From positions 1-64,000 of the forward strand of contig NZ_LZKJ01000108.1 of assembly GCF_001672775.1 (NCBI RefSeq): a stretch of 64,000 nt of DNA, read 5' to 3'. Positions 18,078-28,277 of this stretch are shown in pieces (position 1 is the stretch's first letter; each line of letters begins with the position of its first letter). The notes below the pieces were generated by a model. The model was not told the DNA's origin, searched no databases, and worked only from the letters and a program-made list of their open reading frames with translations. Position numbers and translations under genes: made by a program. The DNA is from Mycobacterium kyorinense (lineage in GTDB: Bacteria; Actinomycetota; Actinomycetes; Mycobacteriales; Mycobacteriaceae).

Positions 18078-18513
18078 CACGTCCCTCCCTTTCCCGTGTT
18101 TGCGGTCGATGTCGAGGCGCCACCTCGATGCGGTGGCCCGAAGCGAGCCGAGCGTTGTCGGACTCCAGCTGGGCGTTATTGGATTCCAGGCGGGCATTGT
18201 CGGAGACCAGCTGCGCGTTGTTGGAGACCAACTGCGCGTTGTCCGATTCCAACCGAGCATTGCTTGCTTCAAGCCCGAGGATCTCTCCGATGCCGGTTAC
18301 GTTGACGCCGATTGCGACCAACTCGCTGATCCGCTGGAGCCGCGCGAGGTCGTCATCGCTGTAGCGACGTGTCCCGCCCGCGGTACGCGCAGGAGTAAGC
18401 AGCCCTCGCTTTTCATACATTCGCAGGGTCTGCTCGCCGATACCAGACAACTCGGCGGCTACCGAGATGCTGTACACCCCCCGCCCGGATCGGGCGGCCG
18501 TCTCCTCGGTCAA
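18067..18513 (-). CDS. MerR-family (HspR-like) regulator with Asn/Leu heptad coiled coil
   Basis: 148 residues. The MerR winged helix-turn-helix (about 13-85) shows YSISVAAELSGIGEQTLRMYEKRGLL and GGTRRYSDDDLARL, the HspR type. It is followed by VNVTGIGEILGLE and then six near-identical heptads of the form x-N-A-x-L-x-S (for example DNAQLVS, NNAQLES). These place Asn and Leu at alternating core positions of a coiled coil. The C-terminus is short and basic (RHRPQTREREGRDED). The gene is divergent from hsp18 and shares a 116-bp regulatory gap, so autorepression and control of hsp18 are likely (inference). Confidence 0.85.
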   Translation of the reverse strand: MTEETAARSGRGVYSISVAAELSGIGEQTLRMYEKRGLLTPARTAGGTRRYSDDDLARLQRISELVAIGVNVTGIGEILGLEASNARLESDNAQLVSNNAQLVSDNARLESNNAQLESDNARLASGHRIEVAPRHRPQTREREGRDED

Positions 18514-18545
18514 CGCGGTGCTCCAAATCGTTTAGCAACCCACTC

Positions 18546-18605
18546 TTGCACAAACCTATCACCGGTGCTATATAGAAATATATACCAGATCACACAGGTG
18601 ATCTG
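18546..18605 (+). promoter_or_regulatory. hsp18 promoter with paired operator-like repeats
   Basis: TTGCAC (18546-18551) and TATATA (18569-18574) are separated by 17 bases, a near-consensus housekeeping promoter. The spacer contains the palindrome CACCGGTG (18560-18567). Just after the expected start point is a perfect inverted repeat CAGATCAC-N4-GTGATCTG (18586-18605). Both share ATCAC and GGTG elements. It lies between the divergent MerR gene and hsp18. It is not the CTTGAGT-type HAIR element of HspR. Confidence 0.6.
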
Positions 18606-18629
18606 CTCACAATTTGGGAGGTGGAGATG

Positions 18630-19049
18630 ATGTTGATGCGTACTGATCCGTTCCGTGATCTCGACCGCTGGACCCAGCAGGTATTGGGCACCGCGGCACG
18701 GCCAGCGGTTATGCCCATGGACGCCTGGCGTGAGGGAGATAAATTCATCGTCGAGTTCGATCTGCCAGGAGTTAAGGAAGACTCCCTGAATCTCGACGTC
18801 GAACGCAATGTGCTGACCGTGCACGCCGAACGCACCGGACTGGATCAGAACCGCGAAATGGTGTCGGCGGAGCGACCGCGCGGCGTATTTAGCCGGCAGC
18901 TGTTCTTGGGCGACAACCTCGATGCCGACCAGATTGAGGCCAGCTACCAAGACGGCGTGCTGCGGCTGACGATCCCCGTTGCCGAGAAGGCCAAGCCTCG
19001 CCGCATCAAGGTCGCGAGTAGCCACGACGAGCGGGCCATCAACGCTTAA
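18630..19049 (+). CDS. hsp18: Hsp18, alpha-crystallin family small heat shock protein
   Basis: 139 residues from ATG 18630 ([14 protein letters not shown]), placed seven bases after GGAGG; GTG 18621 and ATG 18627 lie in the same frame. It closely resembles the M. leprae 18-kDa antigen as I remember it. The alpha-crystallin domain runs from [17 protein letters not shown] through [11 protein letters not shown] to [22 protein letters not shown], ending with the usual I-x-V/I-type tail. It is an ATP-independent holdase against protein aggregation, forming large oligomers in the cytoplasm. Its neighbours are a MerR regulator and a J-domain gene, so the three make a stress module. Confidence 0.93.
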   Translation: MLMRTDPFRDLDRWTQQVLGTAARPAVMPMDAWREGDKFIVEFDLPGVKEDSLNLDVERNVLTVHAERTGLDQNREMVSAERPRGVFSRQLFLGDNLDADQIEASYQDGVLRLTIPVAEKAKPRRIKVASSHDERAINA

Positions 19050-19078
19050 CCGCAGGGGCCGGGCGGCGGTTGCCTCAC

Positions 19079-19336
19079 GTGACGGAGATGAGAACGACGA
19101 CCACCGACACATTGATCGAGGTTGTGCTGGACGAGGCGCAGAGGATCGTGCGCGCTGAATGGCTGCGAGTGCTCGAAGCCGCACTGAGCAAGTACTTCAC
19201 TACAGATCGTGCCCAAATGCCCGCTGCCCGGCCCCGCCCGCCGCGGCTCGATCTGCTCACCGACGAGAGCGGCCCATGCACCGGTCGCCTCCGTAACCGC
19301 CGGAACTATCGTCGCAATTCGACCAGTAGGAGGTGA
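19079..19336 (+). CDS. Small hypothetical protein downstream of hsp18
   Basis: 85 residues from GTG 19079 (TTG 19070 and ATG 19088 are possible). The first half is amphipathic helix (TLIEVVLDEAQRIVRAEWLRVLEAAL); the second half is basic and Arg-rich with no fold that I recognise. It begins 29 bp after the hsp18 stop and could share its message. Codon use is less clearly coding in the last third. No function can be given. Confidence 0.4.
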   Translation: MTEMRTTTTDTLIEVVLDEAQRIVRAEWLRVLEAALSKYFTTDRAQMPAARPRPPRLDLLTDESGPCTGRLRNRRNYRRNSTSRR

Positions 19337-19633
19337 TGCGGGGCAACACTCATGAGCGGAACGGCTCGCGCGGCGCCCCCAGCCGAATGATCACTAACTC
19401 ACCGCGCCCGACGCAGCTATAACCTCTCGCGCGCACTGCCACCCGACGTGGCGCATTCCCGAGGCGAGTGGGCCGCTACGCGAGCTACCGCATATTCCGG
19501 TCGGGCCCGCTGCCCAACCTTCGCTCTCCCTGGCAGCGGGTCCCGCTCCGGACATTGGCGATGTTCATGCCTCGTCCAAGACAACGTAATGCCCGATTAC
19601 TGCCCTGCGTAATGCCCGATTACTGCCCTGCAC
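19337..19633. other. 297-bp gap with no convincing gene
   Basis: I see no frame here with coding character. The main structure is the 23-bp tandem repeat listed separately at its 3' end, directly before the J-domain gene. Confidence 0.5.
19586..19631 (+). repeat. Perfect 23-bp tandem duplication before the J-domain gene
   Basis: The unit beginning GTAATGCCCGATTACTGCCC occurs twice head to tail (19586-19608 and 19609-19631), ending two bases before the start codon at 19634. Each unit contains the near-palindrome TAATGCCCGATTA. It could be an operator, a 5'-UTR element or a recent slip duplication. Confidence 0.85.
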
Positions 19634-20041
19634 ATGATGGTACGTATCCCTTCGGACTTAGATCCCTATGCAGTACTGGGCGTGGCGCCCACGGCCAGCC
19701 CAGCCGAGATCGCCCATGCGTTTCGGGTAAAGCTGCGGACGCTTCACCCCGATACCCGCCACGCCGGTACATACACCGCCGGTGTCCAGACACAGCTGCA
19801 GCAAGTACTGGCCGCTTACCACCTACTGCGTTCGGAGCCGCAACGCTCAGGCAGCAACCTGATCGGAAGCCCAAGTGCAGCGGCAACGCAGCAACCGCAC
19901 TCTACGGATTCGGTACCGGTGCATGCGACGCCGAAACGCAAACCGCCACTGACGATTCCGATCGCCGACTATCGCACATGCTCCGCGACGCGACCTGAAG
20001 GTTTCACACTGTGGGCTGGACCAGTGCAGTGGCATCGTTGA
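19634..20041 (+). CDS. Short J-domain (DnaJ-like) protein
   Basis: 135 residues from ATG 19634 (a second ATG follows at 19637). Residues 8-65 form a J domain: LDPYAVLGVAPTASPAEIAHAFR, then LRTLHPDTR with the key His-Pro-Asp triad that stimulates the DnaK ATPase, then VLAAYHLLR. No Gly/Phe region, zinc finger or substrate-binding domain follows; the rest is a polar tail with no known domain. It is best read as a specialised co-chaperone handing Hsp18-held clients to DnaK (inference from the neighbourhood). No strong Shine-Dalgarno is seen because the tandem repeat occupies that place. Confidence 0.78.
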   Translation: MMVRIPSDLDPYAVLGVAPTASPAEIAHAFRVKLRTLHPDTRHAGTYTAGVQTQLQQVLAAYHLLRSEPQRSGSNLIGSPSAAATQQPHSTDSVPVHATPKRKPPLTIPIADYRTCSATRPEGFTLWAGPVQWHR

Positions 20042-20296
20042 CGGCCTGGACAGCTATATGGCGCCCGGAACGCAGTTTCAGCCGGCTTCGATCGACTCGC
20101 CAGCCGTGGCCTCACCACGGTTTAGGATGTGGCGATGACTGCCGACGGAATTGATGGTCGAGGATGCCGGCGGCCTTGTTGACCCTGTTCCCAATGACAT
20201 CCGAACAGCCGAATCCGGCGCTGCGCTACCTCAGTTTCGCACCGCCGCCCTGCAGCGACTTTTAGCCAGGTTGCCGCGGGACGTGAGGTCTGCCCC

Positions 20297-21517
20297 ATGC
20301 TGAACGACACCATCCGCCGGGCCGGCGCCCTAGTCGCGGTAGCGGTCTGCCTGTCGGTGGGGGCCTGCACCACCGTCGTGGACGGGGCGGCTATACGCGC
20401 TCCCGGTGGCCCTCCAGCCGGTGCAACCGATGTTTCTCTGCTCGACCCCGGCAACTACCCCACTACGCCGCGCCCCCCATTGGGTGTAGCCGGTAGCCCG
20501 TCAGCCGGAGCGATCCTTGAAGCGCAGCGGATGGCCGAATTCGTGATCGACCCTTCCGACGTCAACGCGGCCATCGTCACTGGCCACGCATTCGGGTTTT
20601 CGCCCGGTGCCATGGTGCTCAAGTCCGATCCAGGATCGCTCGCCGAGATCATGCCCGGTGAGATCGCCCAGGCTTGCGGCCGACACCACTACATCAACGG
20701 TTTTGTCGTGGCTCGCGAGGACACTAACCGCACCGTCCTCTACAACGCCGTCATCCGAATGGCCGACCCCGACTCGGCCGGCGCCGCGACCAGTGACATG
20801 GGTGCTGCCGCGCTTGCGCTTCCGACACCGACATCGACCACGGTGCTGCCGATCCCCGACCATCCCGACGCCACCGCCAACAGCTACACCGCGCCTCGCT
20901 CGGATGGCCAGCAGTGGAGCACCGTCAAATCTTTCACCGCGCGCGGCCCCTACATCCTCTACCAGCGGGTCGAAACCACGGACGCCCCCGAAGCCGCCGC
21001 CGCGCTGGTGGGCACGGCCCTGGACTTACAAGGGCCGTTGATCGACGGATTCAGGCCGAGCGACCCAGCCGAATTTGCTGACCTGCCAAAGGATCCCAGC
21101 GGCGTGCTGGCGAAGGCGCTACCCATAGCCGACAAAGACGCCACGGTGTTGTCCAACGGCACATGGGGTCCGCGCGCGGCCGCGCACCTACAGTACGACC
21201 CGCTGGGGTCGGCCAAAGCGTTCGCCGATGCCGGGATGGACGCCGCCGTCAGCCCGCTGGATTGGGTCTATCAAACCCGCGACCCCGCGGCAGCCACCGC
21301 GCTGGCCGATGCGCTCTACACCGAAGCTCAGCCTATGGGCAAGCCTGCCGAGCCGGTGCCCAACCTCAAAGCCAGCCGCTGCCTGCAATTCGGTGGCAAC
21401 CAGTCCTACTACTGCGCGGCGGCCGCCGGTCGCTACGCGGTCGAAGTGACCTCTGCTCAACTTCGGGACGCGCACCAACAGATGGCGGCCCAGTACATCC
21501 TCCTGGTCGGAAAATAA
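20297..21517 (+). CDS. Mycobacterial lipoprotein (DUF7373-type)
   Basis: 406 residues. It has a signal peptide with a clean lipobox, LSVGAC (Cys about 24), so it is lipidated and held on the outer face of the membrane. The mature part has LLDPGNYPTTP, then two similar alpha/beta halves, with GPRAAAHLQYDP and the closing SRCLQFGGNQSYYCAAAAGRYAVEV. I recognise this as the mycobacterial lipoprotein family that I believe is called DUF7373; its ligand is unknown. It ends nine bases before the receptor kinase gene, so the two are probably one operon and perhaps one sensory unit. Confidence 0.8.
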   Translation: MLNDTIRRAGALVAVAVCLSVGACTTVVDGAAIRAPGGPPAGATDVSLLDPGNYPTTPRPPLGVAGSPSAGAILEAQRMAEFVIDPSDVNAAIVTGHAFGFSPGAMVLKSDPGSLAEIMPGEIAQACGRHHYINGFVVAREDTNRTVLYNAVIRMADPDSAGAATSDMGAAALALPTPTSTTVLPIPDHPDATANSYTAPRSDGQQWSTVKSFTARGPYILYQRVETTDAPEAAAALVGTALDLQGPLIDGFRPSDPAEFADLPKDPSGVLAKALPIADKDATVLSNGTWGPRAAAHLQYDPLGSAKAFADAGMDAAVSPLDWVYQTRDPAAATALADALYTEAQPMGKPAEPVPNLKASRCLQFGGNQSYYCAAAAGRYAVEVTSAQLRDAHQQMAAQYILLVGK

Positions 21518-21526
21518 AGGCTGCCA

Positions 21527-23551
21527 ATGGGATTTAGCGACGGACTGGTTATCGCCGGCTACACGATCGAAACCGAATTGGGGTCAGGTGGGATGGGCAC
21601 GGTCTACAAGGCCGCCAACTCCGTGCTGCCGCGCAGCGACGCCCTGAAAGTGCTCAGCGTTGAGTACTCCCGCGACCCGCAATTCCGCGCACGATTTCTC
21701 CGCGAAGCTGATCTGGCCGCCACCCTCGATCACCCCAACATCGTGACCGTCTATTCCCGCGGTGAAACCGAGGCTGGCCAGCTCTGGATTTCCATGCAAT
21801 ACGTGGCCGGTACCGACGCCGACCGTGAACTACGCGCCGGCGCCATGACGCCCAAGCGGGCAGTCCACATCATCGCCGAAGTTGCCAAAGCGCTGGACTA
21901 CGCGCACCGTCGCGGCATCATTCACCGCGACGTCAAACCGGCCAACTTCTTGCTTGCCCCGGACGATGAACGAATCTTCCTCGCTGATTTCGGCATCGCG
22001 AGAGCCTTCGACGAGTCCGCGCACCTCACCGCAACCGGGATGGTGATGGCGTCGATCGCTTACGCCTCACCAGAAGCCTTGACCGGCATGGACATTGACC
22101 ACCGCGCCGATATCTACTCGTTGGGTTGCAGCCTGTTTCGACTACTCGCCAACAACAACCCCTACGCCGGCCGCTCCGGTGGGCTAGCCGCAATGGCAGC
22201 TGCGCACCTTTCGGAGCCACCGCCGAAGGTCACCGATCTCAGACCAGAGTTGCCCGCAGCCCTCGACGACGTCATCGCCAAAGCGATGGCCAAAGAGCCA
22301 GCTGCGCGGTACCAGAAGGCTAGCGAGCTGGCTGCGGCGGCGGCCCAGGCCCTCGAAGACAGCACGGCTGTTATCCCGCGATCCCCGCAGCCTCGGCCGG
22401 CTACTTCGCAAACCGGCCCGACTCGCCCACACCCACGTCCGGCATCGCCACCGCCGCCGGCGTTTCACCGCGAGGCGAGCTATCCCACCGGCTTCTTCAG
22501 CGGTCCTCAAGGCCCCGCGGGCAGCGGGCCTGCCCACATGCCTCCCGGCCCGCCACCACCGGGCGGTCCCATGATTGGCTCGCCACCGCGAGGCAAAGGG
22601 CGAGAACGGCTGCGTCAGCTCGCCTTTCCGGCGGCACTGGCAGCGCTGATCGCCGTAATCGCGGTGGCCGCGCTGATGCTCTGGCCACGCGCCGACCACA
22701 AACCGGGCTACCAGGCACAGACCTTCACCCACGCGCATGGCAGCACCGAAATCAGCAAGCAACCCAAAGCTGTTGCCGCCGTGGGGTTCGGCGATGCGGA
22801 TGCCGTGTTGGCGTTGGGCGAGCAACCCGTCGCTATCGTCACACCCAAGGGCGCGCTGCCGTCCTGGGAACAGGACAAGATCACCGGCTCACCACCGGTG
22901 CTCGGTTTCATCGACACCAACGCGATCAAGTCCGCGAAACCCGATGTCGTCATCGCCACCGGTGACATCGACGAGGCCACCTATCAACGATTGAGTGCCA
23001 TAGCGCCGACGATCACGCGGCCACAAGGCGGTCAACTGTGGAACTGGCAGACCCAACTGCAATGGGTAGGCCGCATCCTTGGTCACGACGCGCGGGCCAC
23101 CCAGCTGATCAACAGCGTCGGCGCCCAACAAACCGATTTGAAAAACCAGCACGCGAACCTAGTCGGGAAAACCGTGTCCATCGTGAATATTTCAGACTCC
23201 GGCGTCACCCAAACACTCACTCCGTCCAACGCCGCCGACTATCTGGACTCACTGGGATTGCGTTACAGCGACACACTGCGCCGCCAACCCAATGACACCA
23301 GCTCGGAGCGGCCCGTCACCGACACCAACAAGCTCTACCTGATCAACACCGACTACCTGGTCGTGGTGCGCACCGACCGCGCAGCCGGCGGCGGCGGAGC
23401 CGCCGGACTACCTCGCGAATTGGCCGCCTACCGAGGACGGATGGTCATTGCCGACGACCCCGACACAGTCGCCGCCTTGGCCGATCCGGGTGGCTATCTG
23501 GCCACCCAGTACCTCGACGGCAAGTTCGTTCCGACCCTCAGTAGCAGTTAA
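21527..23551 (+). CDS. Receptor Ser/Thr kinase with siderophore-binding-type outer domain
   Basis: 674 residues. The kinase domain (about 11-275) has [11 protein letters not shown], catalytic Lys41 in [13 protein letters not shown] (Asp135), LADFGIAR (Asp154) and ASPEAL. A Pro-rich linker (about 285-360) leads to one membrane helix (about 367-387). The outer part (about 398-674) is not PASTA or PknH-like. It reads as a TroA/FecB-type periplasmic binding protein: [24 protein letters not shown], then [27 protein letters not shown]-x-x-Q-x-x-x-x-G-R-I-L-G-H, and [11 protein letters not shown]. Such domains normally deliver ferric siderophores, haem or B12 to ABC transporters. Here it is expected to sense the ligand and switch the kinase. 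The upstream lipoprotein gene is nine bases away. Confidence 0.88.
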   Translation: MGFSDGLVIAGYTIETELGSGGMGTVYKAANSVLPRSDALKVLSVEYSRDPQFRARFLREADLAATLDHPNIVTVYSRGETEAGQLWISMQYVAGTDADRELRAGAMTPKRAVHIIAEVAKALDYAHRRGIIHRDVKPANFLLAPDDERIFLADFGIARAFDESAHLTATGMVMASIAYASPEALTGMDIDHRADIYSLGCSLFRLLANNNPYAGRSGGLAAMAAAHLSEPPPKVTDLRPELPAALDDVIAKAMAKEPAARYQKASELAAAAAQALEDSTAVIPRSPQPRPATSQTGPTRPHPRPASPPPPAFHREASYPTGFFSGPQGPAGSGPAHMPPGPPPPGGPMIGSPPRGKGRERLRQLAFPAALAALIAVIAVAALMLWPRADHKPGYQAQTFTHAHGSTEISKQPKAVAAVGFGDADAVLALGEQPVAIVTPKGALPSWEQDKITGSPPVLGFIDTNAIKSAKPDVVIATGDIDEATYQRLSAIAPTITRPQGGQLWNWQTQLQWVGRILGHDARATQLINSVGAQQTDLKNQHANLVGKTVSIVNISDSGVTQTLTPSNAADYLDSLGLRYSDTLRRQPNDTSSERPVTDTNKLYLINTDYLVVVRTDRAAGGGGAAGLPRELAAYRGRMVIADDPDTVAALADPGGYLATQYLDGKFVPTLSSS

Positions 23552-23566
23552 GGGAATCTATCGGAG

Positions 23567-24679
23567 CTATCCCGGGACGCGCTCGGCGATGCTGCGGGCC
23601 AACTCCACTCCGGCGTCGTCAAGATTTGGTTTGCAGACCCGAACGTCGACGACCACGTTGTTGCGGACGGTCAAAGCGTGCTGACACTGGCGATTCGTGG
23701 TTGCTGCCGACGGAAGGATCAGAATGTTCGCTATACCCGCCGACTCCGCTACAGCGCCAAGATGCACATGATCGGTCTTGTCGTCGCCGGAGTAGGCCAC
23801 CGTGACGTCGGTGTCCTGGCAGCCCCGCCATAACGTCAGTTGTATGTCGTAGAAGAACTTCGCGAATTCTGCATCGACGAATGACGCGACGCCCTGAATC
23901 ACCCGAGCTGTCGGCGCGGCATTCAACGCCTGCCCCGCTAGCCCCGAGTACCCCGACCCTGAGTAGGCCGCCTCCGTCATCGGAGCGACCGCATCGGCGC
24001 AGTGGGCCGGTGTCACTGACAATCCCTCGGCCGGTGCCTTCTCGATCGCGCTGGGCTCCATCGTGATGTTGCCGAGTAATTCGCCGATCTCTTCTGGCGA
24101 CGACAGCAGCCCCGGCAATGCCGCCACGTCAACCGGGGCGGCCGGCACGGCCTTCGAAGGCGAGGGCGGCGCCGTCGGCCTTGTTGATGGCGCCGTTCTC
24201 GCAGGCGTCGGGCGCGCGGCAGATGAAGAGTGAGCGGCTGCAGAGTTGGAACCGTCGCTGCTACGGGTGACCACCACCGCAGTAACGAGAACAGCCGCGA
24301 CAACAGCCGCGGCCGCGACGATCCACCACCGCAGATGTGTTCGCCCACGTGGGGGTCCGGCTGCGCCCGGGGGCGGTATACCTGGCGGATACCAGGGTGG
24401 AGGGCCGCTCGGCGGCATCTGAGGACTGCCCCAGTGTGCACCGGGCGGCGGCATCGGGCCGGCACCATGCCAGCCGCCCGCCGCCGGCGGCAGCGGGGGT
24501 GGCGGCATTGGCGGCGGCGGCACGGGCCAGCCGCTTGGCGCGTTGGGCCCTCCGCCACCCGGGTCCCGCGGGATGAACGTCGTTGATCCGCCATCGTCGT
24601 TAACAGGTTGCGGGGGCCGCTGGCCGGCCTCCCAGGGCATCGTCTCCTCGCCCTCACCGCGCTCGTTGTATCTGCTCAT
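23567..24679 (-). CDS. Single-pass protein with PknH-type extracellular sensor domain, no kinase
   Basis: 370 residues from ATG 24679; ATG 24640 follows a better GAGGAG site and is possible. Residues 1-115 are Pro/Gly-rich and cytoplasmic, with MPWEAGQ and TTFIPRDPGGG. One helix (WWIVAAAAVVAAVLVTAVVV) is followed by a Thr/Pro stalk and a C-terminal PknH_C-like domain (about 190-370): LLSSPEEIGELLG, four Cys (AHCADA, GCQDTDV, RQCQHAL, VRVCKPN) suited to two disulfides, and NVVVDVRVC. In PknH this domain is the outer sensor. Here it has no kinase, so it may pair with a separate kinase. It converges on the receptor kinase gene. Confidence 0.8.
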   Translation of the reverse strand: MSRYNERGEGEETMPWEAGQRPPQPVNDDGGSTTFIPRDPGGGGPNAPSGWPVPPPPMPPPPLPPAAGGWHGAGPMPPPGAHWGSPQMPPSGPPPWYPPGIPPPGAAGPPRGRTHLRWWIVAAAAVVAAVLVTAVVVTRSSDGSNSAAAHSSSAARPTPARTAPSTRPTAPPSPSKAVPAAPVDVAALPGLLSSPEEIGELLGNITMEPSAIEKAPAEGLSVTPAHCADAVAPMTEAAYSGSGYSGLAGQALNAAPTARVIQGVASFVDAEFAKFFYDIQLTLWRGCQDTDVTVAYSGDDKTDHVHLGAVAESAGIANILILPSAATTNRQCQHALTVRNNVVVDVRVCKPNLDDAGVELARSIAERVPG

Positions 24680-25043
24680 CACGCTTAGCCTGCCTCATTC
24701 CCCGGGGACATGATCAAAGAATTCACCGCTCGGATCCAGGTGTGCCGACTCAGACCCGGCGGACCTTTATCCGCCGATTGAGGCACGACGCGACGCGAAG
24801 CGGCCTGCGGCTATTTGGCAATTGTGTGCACCCGATATGCAGGACGACAAACGCGGAATCCGAAGGGACAGCGTCGGCTGGAGTCCTTTTGCTAAGCCGC
24901 CAAATCGCGGCGCAGACGCGAATTCAACCGGTGCGCGCGAGTCACTTATGATGCAGCGTGTCGGCAGCTGGCACCGCGCTGATGGCAATACGTCCAGCGA
25001 GCAGGGCTGGGGCCGAGCGGCATGTCGGCGGAAGGTGGGTTCG
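24680..25043. other. 364-bp gap, divergent promoters expected
   Basis: I see no convincing gene here. A frame continuing the downstream gene upstream to 24822 lacks a ribosome site and reads as non-coding. Confidence 0.4.
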
Positions 25044-25910
25044 GTGGGGTGGCTTAGCGACCGATGGCATGACCTGGCGAACTTTGGAGCCACTGCCTGG
25101 CTGGGCCTGGCGCTTTGGGTCATGGCCGCGATTGCGCTTCTGGCGCTGATCTATGTGCGATACCACCTGTCGCGCCTGCGGAGGTTGAGCTTCGAAGACA
25201 ACCGGCCGCAAGTCACCATGTTCATGGAACCCCATGCGGCCGACTGGCACCTGGTGGAGTTGGTAGTCCGCAATTTCGGCCAGCGAACGGCATACGACGT
25301 GCAGTTCCATTTCAGCAACCCACCCACCGTGGCCGAGTATGAAAACGCGTACGAGGGCATGGTCGACATCACCGAACTCCACTTGCCGGAGGAACTGCCG
25401 GAGCTGGCCCCGAGCCAGGAATGGCGCACCGTCTGGGATTCCGCGCTCGACCGGCATCAACTGGGCGGCGCGATAGCGTCGCGCTTTGCTGGAACCGCTA
25501 CTTACTACGACAGCCCGGCGCCGAGCGGGCGCTGGCGCAAATTCAAAGCGCGGCGACGCAAGCCGATCGAAACGAAGATTGTCCTGGACTGGGGCACGCT
25601 GCCGCCGGTACAGCGGATCGACCTGATGACGACGCACGACCTGGCCAAGCGCGAGAAGCAAAAGCTCGAGTTGTTGCGCTGCGTGCTGACCTATTTCCAG
25701 GTAGCCAGTCAAGAGACCAGACCCGACGACGTGCGCAACGAGATCGACCGGATCAAACACGCGACGCAGGACATCCGGAATCGGTGGCGCAGCAGACAGC
25801 TCGAAGAACCCACGGACGTCAGAATGCGGCGGGTCGACGCCGGGCGTCAGGCGAGCCGCGACGGTGAGCCCGACTTAGAGTTGGGCCGCCACCGCAACGA
25901 GCTGACATAG
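25044..25910 (+). CDS. Hypothetical single-pass membrane protein with large cytoplasmic or outer domain
   Basis: 288 residues if it starts at GTG 25044, eight bases after GAAGG; GTG 25035, ATG 24948 or an even longer form cannot be excluded. An N-terminal helix (AWLGLALWVMAAIALLALIYV) is followed by basic residues, then a beta-rich domain (PQVTMFMEPH, WHLVELVVRNFGQRTAYDVQF) that resembles a small immunoglobulin-like fold. A charged helical region ends the protein (THDLAKREKQKLELLRCVL and DEIDRIKHATQDIRNRW). I do not recognise the family. It lies between two signalling genes but shares no close junction with them. Confidence 0.65.
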   Translation: MGWLSDRWHDLANFGATAWLGLALWVMAAIALLALIYVRYHLSRLRRLSFEDNRPQVTMFMEPHAADWHLVELVVRNFGQRTAYDVQFHFSNPPTVAEYENAYEGMVDITELHLPEELPELAPSQEWRTVWDSALDRHQLGGAIASRFAGTATYYDSPAPSGRWRKFKARRRKPIETKIVLDWGTLPPVQRIDLMTTHDLAKREKQKLELLRCVLTYFQVASQETRPDDVRNEIDRIKHATQDIRNRWRSRQLEEPTDVRMRRVDAGRQASRDGEPDLELGRHRNELT

Positions 25911-26180
25911 CCAAGACCGCGTCGTCGCGGTCCATTTGCCGATGCTGGGTGGGCGTCAGATGGGGATGCACGTACCGATTTCCGGTCTGACCGGCCTGCA
26001 CTTATGGTGCTAACCAAGGATGGCGGGTCACCCAAGAACGGCTGCTACGGTTACCGTGTGACCAAAGTGGCGAGGAATTACCGTCATAGTTGACGCACCC
26101 TGGCGGCGCAGTCGGTGGGTCTGCCGGATGATGGTCTCGCCGCTGCCGGTGGGGTCGCGGGTTGGCTTAAGGAGTCGGCG

Positions 26181-28070
<1,890 letters not shown>

Positions 28071-28277
28071 CGCTTGTCGCAGCCTCTCAACGAATGGCGA
28101 AGGGGAATGCAATCGCGGTGCATTGCCAACGATCGGGTGGTAGACACAGGGGTGTTAATTTGCGCGGGCGACACCTAGGCTCCAGAGAATGGGCATAATG
28201 TGCCAGTGCTTGGATAGCAATCCATCGCAGCGCCGCCGCCGCTGAAGGCGATGAAGATGATAGGGGAGTGAACCGTC

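Noticed and set aside
17868..18272. A 134-residue protein antisense to nothing but overlapping the MerR gene in another frame
   Set aside because: The first 65 residues read the heptad-repeat DNA in the wrong frame (TRSWSPT-like repeats); only the part from ATG 18077 looks like a gene.
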